A stretch of 5,089 nt of DNA from positions 1-5,089 of the forward strand of contig DAHVAI010000109.1 of assembly GCA_027314685.1 (NCBI GenBank). The letters run 5' to 3'. Made by a program: the position numbers and the translations under genes. The DNA comes from Nitrososphaerota archaeon. GTDB taxonomy: Archaea > Thermoproteota > Nitrososphaeria > Nitrososphaerales > CADDZS01. Shown one piece after another: positions 1 to 4,856 of this stretch. Under the pieces are notes generated by a model. The model was not told the DNA's origin, ran no database searches, and saw only the letters and a list, made by a program, of their open reading frames with translations. The stretch's first letter is position 1, and every line of letters begins with the position of its first letter.

Positions 1-51
1 AAGAGTTACCTTTAGTTGTATCTCGTTTCGTTTTTCATCGGATTCGCTCAT
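1..51 (-). CDS. N-terminal fragment of an unidentified protein, running out of the window
   Basis: Read on the minus strand, an ATG at 51-49 opens a frame that stays open to the window edge and gives 17 residues, MSESDEKRNEIQLKVTL. The fragment is charged and looks like an ordinary soluble N-terminus. A TAG lies in frame nine bases upstream of the ATG, so the ATG is the first possible start. The frame diverges from the methyltransferase at 149, and the 97 bases between them hold a plausible TATA box readable on both strands. Too little is visible to name a product. A chance open frame of this length is easy to obtain, so the call rests on the good start, the divergent layout and the composition. 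Confidence 0.45.
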   Translation of the reverse strand, partial: MSESDEKRNEIQLKVTL

Positions 52-102
52 TGTAGTCTAACTTCGGGATTCTTTCCATCTTGAAGCGCGGCGTGGTTAT
101 GG

Positions 103-125
103 GGTTATTTAATTCTCAAATAACC
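103..125. repeat. Perfect 8-bp inverted repeat in the divergent promoter region
   Basis: GGTTATTT at 103-110 is followed, after seven bases, by its exact reverse complement AAATAACC at 118-125. The hexamer GGTTAT also occurs at 95-100, so two direct copies and one inverted copy lie within 31 bases. The repeat covers the probable TATA box at 105-112. It could be an operator for a dimeric repressor controlling the methyltransferase, the divergent gene, or both. By my rough estimate one or two 8-bp repeats with short loops are expected by chance in 5 kb, so the location matters more than the repeat itself. Confidence 0.5.
105..112 (+). promoter_or_regulatory. Probable archaeal TATA box for the methyltransferase cluster
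   Basis: TTATTTAA resembles the archaeal TATA element. Its centre near 108.5 predicts initiation about 27 bases downstream, near 135-136, giving a leader of only about 13 bases before the methyltransferase ATG at 149. Read on the minus strand, TTAAATAA could instead serve the divergent gene starting at 51, with a leader of about 30 bases. No Shine-Dalgarno match precedes either start. This rests on motif and spacing alone. Confidence 0.4.
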
Positions 126-148
126 GAAAGTCCAGATGTCCCTGTAGC

Positions 149-985
149 ATGTCCATCACACGCGGTCAGAACGCGGTAATGTGCGCCAGTGCCGTCAATA
201 TTCCCCTCAAAGGGAAAACAGTCCGACTCACAGTTACCTCACCACCTTACCATAACGCCATCGATTACAAAAAACACATAGCGAAGAATTCTTGGTATAG
301 GGGAAATCTTGGAGACAGTCTGGAATACTATCTATCTCAGATGGAGTTAGCCTTCTCCGAAGTTTACCGCGTTACAATGGAAAGCGGCTTTTGTTGCATC
401 ATTATAGGAAACGAAATTTCTGATGGCACGTTAATTCCTTTGCCCCACATACTTATCGAGAGGCTTTGCAAACCTAAGGGACTTTGGAACTTCCAGGAAG
501 AAATCATCTGGAACAAAGTTACTGGGGGTCTGGATAGATTTGGTGTCACAATTCAGTGGCCATATCCAACTTATTACCGAGCAAACGTAATGCACGAACA
601 CATTCTTGTTCTCAGAAAGGGAGATCTAGCTCATCAAAAAGACAAATCGAGCAAACTCATCCTCGACGAAGTGATGAAGAAGGATACGAGCAATTCAGTC
701 TGGAACATCGCACCCGTCCCTCCAAGATACATTGATCATCCTTGCCCGTTCCCTGAAGAAATCCCACAACGACTGATTTCGCTATACAGCAACAAGGGCG
801 AGTTTGTACTTGACCCTTTCTCCGGGTCAGGCCAAACCGGAAAGGCTGCGAAGTTTCTTTCTAGAAAATTTGTGGGCACAGAAATAGAGAAGGAGTACGC
901 AATTCTCTCAAAAGAAAGGATAGAAAACGAAAAAGCACACACTAGGCCACAGCTGGTAGCCAAGTGGGAAAAGATCGGCAAATGA
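149..985 (+). CDS. Beta-class DNA methyltransferase, probably N4-cytosine specific
   Basis: This 278-residue enzyme should transfer a methyl group from S-adenosylmethionine to an exocyclic amino group of a base in DNA. The catalytic motif TSPPY (motif IV) is at residues 30-34 and comes before the SAM-binding motif DPFSGSGQT (motif I) at 222-230. This IV-before-I order defines the beta class. SPPY, rather than DPPY, favours N4-cytosine, though N6-adenine enzymes with SPPY exist. A motif X-like stretch (PQRLISLYSNKGEFVL) leads directly into motif I, and FVGTEIEKEY at 240-249 fits the acidic SAM-ribose motif. The length suits a complete enzyme. ATG 149 is the first start in the frame, which is closed upstream by TAA at 110-112. 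The target-recognition segment probably lies between about residues 80 and 200. No endonuclease is visible nearby, so it looks solitary within this window. Its stop overlaps the DTD2 start, suggesting coupled translation. Confidence 0.9.
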   Translation: MSITRGQNAVMCASAVNIPLKGKTVRLTVTSPPYHNAIDYKKHIAKNSWYRGNLGDSLEYYLSQMELAFSEVYRVTMESGFCCIIIGNEISDGTLIPLPHILIERLCKPKGLWNFQEEIIWNKVTGGLDRFGVTIQWPYPTYYRANVMHEHILVLRKGDLAHQKDKSSKLILDEVMKKDTSNSVWNIAPVPPRYIDHPCPFPEEIPQRLISLYSNKGEFVLDPFSGSGQTGKAAKFLSRKFVGTEIEKEYAILSKERIENEKAHTRPQLVAKWEKIGK

Positions 986-1791
986 AGAACGTAATCATCT
1001 GTTCTTTAAATGATCCTGCAGGTTCTAACATCAGGGAAAGATTGCTTGAGAACTTTCCATTCACAATGCTGGACGATTGGTTTGACGGATCTCCAGTGTA
1101 CGTTCTCGACGACGCGTTTCTTGTGACCTCAAAGAAGGACATTGTCTTTGTAGACGGTTTGGATCAAAAGTTCGCTGACTGCAGCTACTTCTTTGTATCA
1201 AGGCATCGCGCTGAAAGCGGAATACCAAGTTTAACTGCCCACTTTACTGGCAATTTTGGACCAGCGAATTTCGGCGGAAATCCACGCGAGATTGCCATGT
1301 ATTCTCCGGCCAAACTTAAGAACTACATGAGAGAGTTGCATTCAATCCGTTCGACTATATCTGACATTTACAAGATTACCATCGAAGCTACACACCACGG
1401 ACCAACAGATCTTCATTCGCCCGTCCTATTTGTTGAGCTGGGATCCTCGGAAGAGCAATGGGTTGACATTAAAGTCGCAGAGAGAGTTGCGATAGCGCTG
1501 ATGGCATCGATGAAGTCCGATGCCACGTATAGCAAGTGCGCGTTGGGTGTTGGTGGGACACATTATCCAGACAAGTTCAACAAGTATTTGCTCGAAAGCG
1601 AGATTGCGCTGGGCCCTGTTGTTCCTAAATACGCGCTAGAAAACCTAGATGAAGATTTACTAAATCAAATCCTCATTAAGAGCGACACGAAGGTTGAATG
1701 GGCAATAGTGGATCGTAAGGGACTCGGACAACACAAAGAGAGAGTTCTTCAGTTGCTCAAAAGTAACGGTTTGGAAATCATAAGCGTATAA
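982..1791 (+). CDS. dtdA: D-aminoacyl-tRNA deacylase, archaeal/plant DTD2 type
   Basis: DTD2 hydrolyses the ester bond of D-aminoacyl-tRNAs in the cytosol, recycling tRNA and keeping D-amino acids out of protein. I recognise the family from its opening (VIICSLNDPAGSNI, compare the usual DPAS-NI), SRHRAESGIPSLTAHFTGN at residues 73-91, EATHHGPT at 135-142 and GGTHY at 191-195. His75, His87, His138, His139 and His194 are the conserved-looking histidines, some likely in the active or metal site. I prefer ATG 982 (269 residues). A GTG at 964 would add six residues (MGKDRQ) not expected in the family, whereas ATG 982 forms the ATGA overlap with the methyltransferase stop and places the conserved beta strand at the N-terminus. 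There is no convincing Shine-Dalgarno, consistent with coupling. The length is normal and I see no missing motif. Confidence 0.92.
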   Translation: MKNVIICSLNDPAGSNIRERLLENFPFTMLDDWFDGSPVYVLDDAFLVTSKKDIVFVDGLDQKFADCSYFFVSRHRAESGIPSLTAHFTGNFGPANFGGNPREIAMYSPAKLKNYMRELHSIRSTISDIYKITIEATHHGPTDLHSPVLFVELGSSEEQWVDIKVAERVAIALMASMKSDATYSKCALGVGGTHYPDKFNKYLLESEIALGPVVPKYALENLDEDLLNQILIKSDTKVEWAIVDRKGLGQHKERVLQLLKSNGLEIISV

Positions 1792-1794
1792 ATA
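1787..1794 (+). promoter_or_regulatory. Possible internal TATA box ahead of the alkyltransferase gene
   Basis: TATAAATA overlaps the DTD2 stop codon (TAA at 1789-1791). Its centre near 1790.5 predicts initiation about 27 bases on, near 1817-1818, exactly at the ATG proposed as the alkyltransferase start. A leaderless transcript for that gene, separate from the upstream cluster, is therefore possible. The TAA stop and AT-rich flanks could produce such a motif by chance. Confidence 0.4.
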
Positions 1795-1817
1795 CAGACG
1801 ATGTGGTTCCGAACGAG

Positions 1818-2138
1818 ATGCGCAAATCGCATTTTAGGGCTACAGATGTCTACAAGCTAGTTTCCAAGATTCCCAAAGGCCGAGTGTCAACATACGGTGT
1901 TGTCGCAAAAGCCCTAAAGGCTAAAGGCGCATCTAGAGCGGTGGGTCAGATTCTCAAGGCAAATCCCAATCCCATAGTCGTTCCTTGCCACCGAGTGGTG
2001 AAATCAGATGGTTCGATTGGCGGTTATGGGGGAGCAGCTGGGTCGAGTAAGAAAATCAAACTACTTCGTTCGGAGGGAGTTGCAATTCGCGATGGAAGGG
2101 TCGTGGATCTAGAACGGATTGTACTGAAAAAGTTCTAG
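1818..2138 (+). CDS. ogt: Single-domain O6-alkylguanine-DNA alkyltransferase (MGMT/Ogt type)
   Basis: This suicide DNA-repair protein moves the alkyl group from O6-alkylguanine to its own cysteine. Numbering from ATG 1818 (106 residues), the active-site motif PCHRV has Cys57 and His58. Other hallmarks match human MGMT: the helix-turn-helix RVSTYG with Tyr26 (human Tyr114), arginine finger Arg40 in SRAVG (Arg128), hinge Asn49 eight residues before the cysteine (Asn137), Tyr70 in GGYGG (Tyr158) and Glu86 in LLRSEG (Glu172). The usual N-terminal domain is absent, so the size is that of alkyltransferase-like proteins. Those carry Trp in place of this Cys, however, so this one should be catalytic. 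A GTG at 1803 would add five residues (MVPNE). I prefer the ATG because it suits a TATA box at 1787-1794. The gene follows DTD2 by 26 bases (11 from the GTG), and its stop overlaps that of ftsY. Confidence 0.9.
   Translation: MRKSHFRATDVYKLVSKIPKGRVSTYGVVAKALKAKGASRAVGQILKANPNPIVVPCHRVVKSDGSIGGYGGAAGSSKKIKLLRSEGVAIRDGRVVDLERIVLKKF
2109..2138. terminator. Inverted repeat spanning the convergent gene ends, with a minus-strand T-run
   Basis: CTAGAAC at 2109-2115 and GTTCTAG at 2132-2138 are perfect 7-bp complements separated by 16 bases. The right arm contains both overlapping stop codons. On the minus strand the loop begins with TTTTT (2131-2127), immediately past the ftsY end, which resembles an archaeal T-tract termination signal. 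Several 7-bp repeats with loops of this size are expected by chance in 5 kb, so the position is the only real argument. Confidence 0.35.
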
Positions 2139-3055
2139 CTAAACAGGGAATTAATGAAGTCGTCAAGATCGAAAGGAACCATGTCGTCGTAGTTCTGCCC
2201 TACTCCAAGATATATGATGGGGCGCTCGGTAACGAAAACGATTGATAGTGCGCCGCCTCCCTTCACATCAGCATCAGCCTTTGTCATGATAGCTGCATCG
2301 AAATCGGTGAATTTAAGAAACTCTTTCGCCTGCGAAATGGCGTCATTACCAGCCAGGGAGTCAGCAACGAATATTTTGAGGTCAGGCCTCACAACACGCA
2401 CAATCTTCGCCATTTCTTCCATCAGATTCTTACTAGTCTGTATCCTGCCAGCAGAATCTATCAGTACCACGTCTATGTTGTGTGCTTGGGCATACAACTG
2501 GGCGTCTTTAGCAACCGCTGCAGGATCTGACCCGTACGATTGAGCAATCGCTTTGATGCCCAATCTATTCGCGTGTTCTGTAAGCTGTTCTATTGCTCCA
2601 GCCCTGTGAGTGTCTGCGCAGGCTACGACGACAGATAGGTGATTCTTCTGGAGCAAGCGAGCAAACCTAGCAACCGTTGTAGTTTTACCCGTCCCGTTTA
2701 TTCCCAAAAAGAGTATTATGAACGGGCCGACCTTTTCCTTCTTGTTCAAGGATGTCTTTTCCCGCGCAAGTTGAAGCGCATCAACCTTTTTCGTCTTGGA
2801 AAAGGTGTCCCTGATTGCAGATTTGAGCTCCGAATTTACATATGTTAACCGATCCTCAGACCGCGATATCTTTAATCCTTCGAGTTTCTGCCGGACATTG
2901 GAATTGATTGCTTCAATGGCCTCGGTTGCCACATCACTCTCGATCATTGACACCTCAAAATCCCAGAGGAAGGCGTCAATCTCGGTGCTTGAAATTGCAC
3001 TATGAGTCGCAATTTGCGAAAGCGAGCCAAGTGCTGCTTTCAGTTTCTCAAACAA
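2135..3055 (-). CDS. ftsY: Signal recognition particle receptor FtsY, SRP-type GTPase
   Basis: FtsY docks SRP-ribosome complexes at the membrane and pairs its GTPase with that of SRP54 to release the nascent chain to the Sec translocon. In 306 residues I see a helical N domain (about 1-105) and then the G domain: GINGTGKTTT (118-127, P-loop), DTHRAGAIEQ (148-157), DSAGR (200-204), DSLAGNDA (232-239), TKADADVKGG (258-267) and GVGQNYDD (284-291). GINGTGKTTT and the short N-terminus favour FtsY over SRP54, and there is no methionine-rich M domain. The acidic A domain of bacterial FtsY is missing, which is common in archaea. The start is TTG at 3055, giving the typical opening MFEKLK; an AGGA lies about eight bases upstream, and the next Met is residue 37. 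Minor oddities are His150 where Phe is usual and Ser201 in place of Thr. It is last in the cluster, 23 bases after pfdA. Confidence 0.96.
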   Translation of the reverse strand: MFEKLKAALGSLSQIATHSAISSTEIDAFLWDFEVSMIESDVATEAIEAINSNVRQKLEGLKISRSEDRLTYVNSELKSAIRDTFSKTKKVDALQLAREKTSLNKKEKVGPFIILFLGINGTGKTTTVARFARLLQKNHLSVVVACADTHRAGAIEQLTEHANRLGIKAIAQSYGSDPAAVAKDAQLYAQAHNIDVVLIDSAGRIQTSKNLMEEMAKIVRVVRPDLKIFVADSLAGNDAISQAKEFLKFTDFDAAIMTKADADVKGGGALSIVFVTERPIIYLGVGQNYDDMVPFDLDDFINSLFS

Positions 3056-3078
3056 TTGAGATCCTGCTTCGAGAAATA

Positions 3079-3531
3079 TTAGTTCTGTCCTGTAATTTGT
3101 TGTAGGAGAGACCTGCCGGCGTCCAATCTGGACCCGATTTCTCTACGTTGTTGTTCAAGTGAGTTCAAGGCAGTTTCAAGCTCCTTCTCCCTCGTCATGA
3201 GAAAGGCTTTAGCTGTGTCAAAGTCCCTCTCTATTGCCACGCCTGCTCCAACATTAACAACCACGGTCTTGGCATTCAGACCATTAGCCGGCAACAGCAG
3301 ACCAGATCCGAGAGGAAGCAGAAATTCACCATTTGGGTTTTTCATCAAGGTGTCTATCGATTCTCTGGAAGATCTCGCGTCAGATATTCCTGCCGACGCG
3401 GTTTGGATCTTTGCAACCAGCTCATTGTAGTAAGCCTCGAGGATACGGATTTCGCCCACAAGTTGATTCAGCTGCTGCTCAGCTTGTTCTTGAGTGAGTT
3501 GGCTTGGTTGGGGCTTGTTCGTTCTGCTCAT
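3079..3531 (-). CDS. pfdA: Prefoldin alpha subunit (GimC alpha)
   Basis: Prefoldin is a jellyfish-shaped hexamer of two alpha and four beta subunits that captures unfolded nascent proteins and hands them to the group II chaperonin (thermosome). The 150 residues show the expected plan: an N-terminal coiled coil (about 13-62), a central beta-hairpin region with GEFLLPLGSGLLLPANGL (68-85) and VVVNVGAGVAIERDF (90-104), and a C-terminal coiled coil (about 105-148) with heptad-like leucines. Two beta hairpins in the middle mark an alpha rather than a beta subunit. The first 20 residues are rich in Gln and Pro and look like a flexible tail. ATG 3531 is preceded by GGTAAT six bases upstream, one mismatch from an archaeal Shine-Dalgarno core. 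The gene lies between aIF6 and ftsY, its usual archaeal neighbours, with gaps of 57 and 23 bases. Confidence 0.94.
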   Translation of the reverse strand: MSRTNKPQPSQLTQEQAEQQLNQLVGEIRILEAYYNELVAKIQTASAGISDARSSRESIDTLMKNPNGEFLLPLGSGLLLPANGLNAKTVVVNVGAGVAIERDFDTAKAFLMTREKELETALNSLEQQRREIGSRLDAGRSLLQQITGQN

Positions 3532-3588
3532 CTATTGATTACCCGGTAGAAACTGCAGTTACTTTGGTTGCGCCCGTTTTATGTCTTC

Positions 3589-4257
3589 TCAGCCAAAAGC
3601 TCTGCTGAGTATCACGAGCTCCGCACCTCTTGTTCTTGCTCCCACCAAAACAGAAGAACTGTTTCCCACAAAACCTGAACCAACATATGGAATGCCACCG
3701 TTAATTGTAGCAGGTTCGGGTTCGACCTTCAAAGCCGATTGCACTTCAATTATCTCGCGCTCCGTGGCGGATGGATGGATCACAGCACCGCAGTTTGTCG
3801 CTGCAAGCACAGTTCCTACCTGAACAAAACCGCCGATACGCATTCGCCTTACAGGGACATTGAGAGCAGATTCGATATCTCTAGCAGACTCTTCGCCAAA
3901 CACATCAGAGATAACGGCTCCATTATCATTTGCAGAAATAAGATTTCCTATAGATGTGAATCTTGACTCGAGCCGATGTACCGTCAAGCCTGTCATTTGA
4001 CGCAAATGCCGTACCTCCTCGTCATCAGTAAGCCTTGACACGACCATTCCTTTGTTGTTCATCGCAACTAGGGGACCGAGAAGACGTGAACCCGCGACGG
4101 CGACTGAAGGAGTCTTCACCTTCAGAAGTTGTGCAATCTTTTCGGATTTTGTCTCTGCCAATCCTCTAGGAACGAGGCAAAAATTGTCGTTAGCTCTTAG
4201 AAAGATGCCTATGTTTGCGCTTCGGTAAATGTCAAAGAGATGAATTTCTACAGGCAC
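3589..4257 (-). CDS. eif6: Translation initiation factor 6 (aIF6), ribosome anti-association factor
   Basis: aIF6 binds the large ribosomal subunit and prevents premature joining of the small subunit. The 222 residues match the full-length pentein fold of five pseudosymmetric repeats. The opening has DIYRSANIGIF (9-19). Recurrent segments are visible at 57-74 (SRLLGPLVAMNNKGMVVS), 104-117 (GNLISANDNGAVIS), 147-162 (VGTVLAATNCGAVIHP) and 192-209 (VGSGFVGNSSSVLVGART). The start is GTG at 4257. The frame is open for seven more codons upstream but holds no ATG, GTG or TTG there. A TATA-like TTTTAAAT centred about 23 bases upstream predicts a nearly leaderless mRNA. A GGAGAG about 12 bases upstream is a weak alternative ribosome-binding signal. 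It is the first gene of the minus-strand cluster with pfdA and ftsY, and diverges from the unknown gene at 4381. Confidence 0.96.
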   Translation of the reverse strand: MPVEIHLFDIYRSANIGIFLRANDNFCLVPRGLAETKSEKIAQLLKVKTPSVAVAGSRLLGPLVAMNNKGMVVSRLTDDEEVRHLRQMTGLTVHRLESRFTSIGNLISANDNGAVISDVFGEESARDIESALNVPVRRMRIGGFVQVGTVLAATNCGAVIHPSATEREIIEVQSALKVEPEPATINGGIPYVGSGFVGNSSSVLVGARTRGAELVILSRAFG

Positions 4258-4276
4258 TCGGTTACTATACTCTCCA

Positions 4277-4284
4277 ATTTAAAA
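4277..4284 (-). promoter_or_regulatory. Probable TATA box for the aIF6-pfdA-ftsY cluster
   Basis: On the minus strand TTTTAAAT has its centre near 4280.5, predicting initiation around 4253-4255, within a few bases of the GTG start of aIF6. That points to a leaderless or near-leaderless transcript. The upstream flank is not notably purine-rich, so a BRE is not evident. The plus-strand reading, ATTTAAAA, is also TATA-like and could serve the gene at 4381 with a leader of about 75 bases. Confidence 0.45.
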
Positions 4285-4294
4285 GACTGGTCTT
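4283..4294. repeat. Small dyad AAGAC-TG-GTCTT beside the aIF6 TATA box
   Basis: AAGAC at 4283-4287 and GTCTT at 4290-4294 form a perfect 5-bp dyad with a two-base centre, overlapping the edge of the TATA element at 4277-4284. This is a typical operator geometry and placement. Dyads this short are common by chance, so function is only a possibility. Confidence 0.25.
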
Positions 4295-4305
4295 GACATC
4301 ACAAT

Positions 4306-4319
4306 TTCCGATTGCGGAA
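4306..4319. repeat. Small dyad TTCCG-ATTG-CGGAA between aIF6 and the unknown gene
   Basis: TTCCG at 4306-4310 and CGGAA at 4315-4319 are perfect complements around four bases. A third, weaker dyad follows (GGTG 4322-4325 with CACC 4333-4336). With the dyad at 4283-4294, three lie within about 55 bases of the divergent promoter region. Each is weak alone. Confidence 0.25.
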
Positions 4320-4343
4320 CAGGTGTGTTTTCCACCAGCATCC

Positions 4344-4350
4344 TTTTTAT
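4344..4350 (+). promoter_or_regulatory. Possible TATA box for the unknown gene at 4381
   Basis: TTTTTAT is centred near 4347, predicting initiation near 4374, about seven bases before the GTG at 4381. No Shine-Dalgarno sequence precedes that GTG, so a nearly leaderless transcript would be consistent. The match to the archaeal TATA consensus is only fair. Confidence 0.3.
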
Positions 4351-4380
4351 TGATTCTGGATTCTTCAGTAAGAAATTTTA

Positions 4381-4791
4381 GTGCAAGATCGTCTTCTGGT
4401 TCTGGCGAAGTTTTTGCGAACAGGCGCAGTAGGAAATAGAAGTGCAGAGGACATGGTGAAAACTCTGGTTGAACCGAAGAAAAGTGCCATATCCTCAATT
4501 AGACAGAAGCTTCTGGCGGCAGGATATTCGGAAGAAGTCGAATATGACTCTGTGAACATCGAGCCGGTGCTTATTTACTCGGTCTCCGAGAGGAATGCAC
4601 TCTTTGTGAAACACAAATGGGAGCTAACAGCATTGATTCCGCTCAGCTCTGAAATCAAGAAGGAACCTTTCGCAACTTCGAAAGAGGACCTCTCGAAGTA
4701 CGAATATGTGGATGATGACGGCAATCGTTGGCTGAAGTTTGACTTGCCGGAGGACGAAGAACTGATATTACAGATCCTTTCGAGATTTTAG
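4381..4791 (+). CDS. Unrecognised conserved-looking protein, 136 residues
   Basis: I do not recognise this family. The frame starts at GTG 4381, with a TAA in frame twelve bases upstream; the next Met is residue 25 (ATG 4453), a shorter alternative. Residues 1-50 look alpha-helical and basic (LLVLAKFLRTG, then SAISSIRQKLLAAGY) and could form a small winged-helix-like or helical-bundle domain. Residues 52-85 look like beta strands (VEYDSVNIEPVLIYSVSERNAL). The tail is acidic (YEYVDDDGNRW, then LPEDEEL) and ends in a short amphipathic helix, ILQILSRF. There is no signal peptide, membrane segment, cysteine or metal-binding motif, so it is probably a soluble cytoplasmic protein. It diverges from aIF6 across 123 bases and converges on the OsmC-family gene. 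Its protein-like composition and full length argue for a real gene over the opposite-strand frames. Confidence 0.75.
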   Translation: MQDRLLVLAKFLRTGAVGNRSAEDMVKTLVEPKKSAISSIRQKLLAAGYSEEVEYDSVNIEPVLIYSVSERNALFVKHKWELTALIPLSSEIKKEPFATSKEDLSKYEYVDDDGNRWLKFDLPEDEELILQILSRF

Positions 4792-4833
4792 ACTGAATAT
4801 CCACTATAACTGATAGCTTCCAAATTAAGTCGC

Positions 4834-4848
4834 AGAAGAAACAAATAT
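4834..4848 (-). terminator. Possible T-rich terminator after the OsmC-family gene
   Basis: Read on the minus strand, this stretch is ATATTTGTTTCTTCT, starting about nine bases past the stop codon of the OsmC-family gene. Archaeal termination often uses such T-tracts without a hairpin. The assignment rests on composition and position only. Confidence 0.3.
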
Positions 4849-4856
4849 GAAGTAGC

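Noticed and set aside
671..775. C/D-box guide RNA suggested by GTGATGA at 671-677 and a CTGA near 772
   Set aside because: The boxes are too far apart, no internal C'/D' boxes are evident, and the stretch is coding sequence of the methyltransferase.
736..981. Minus-strand open frame of 81 codons opposite the methyltransferase
   Set aside because: It lies wholly opposite the conserved motif I and C-terminal part of the methyltransferase and has no recognisable features.
964..984. GTG at 964 as the DTD2 start
   Set aside because: It adds six residues inside the methyltransferase end. ATG 982 matches the family N-terminus and gives a standard ATGA overlap.
149..2138. A restriction-modification or phage-defence island
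   Set aside because: Only the methyltransferase fits. DTD2 and the alkyltransferase are housekeeping or repair enzymes, and no nuclease, helicase or integrase is visible.
1818..2138. Alkyltransferase-like (ATL) protein identity
   Set aside because: ATL proteins replace the active-site Cys, typically with Trp. Here the PCHRV cysteine is present with all partner residues.
2214..2543. Plus-strand frame of 109 codons opposite ftsY
   Set aside because: It is the antisense of the FtsY G domain; Ser/Ala-rich composition without motifs marks it as a shadow frame.
4265..4498. Minus-strand frame of 77 codons just upstream of aIF6, considered as a possible L31e or L39e
   Set aside because: The translation has none of the L31e or L39e hallmarks, contains irregular Cys/Pro/Phe-rich segments and overlaps the better plus-strand gene at 4381.
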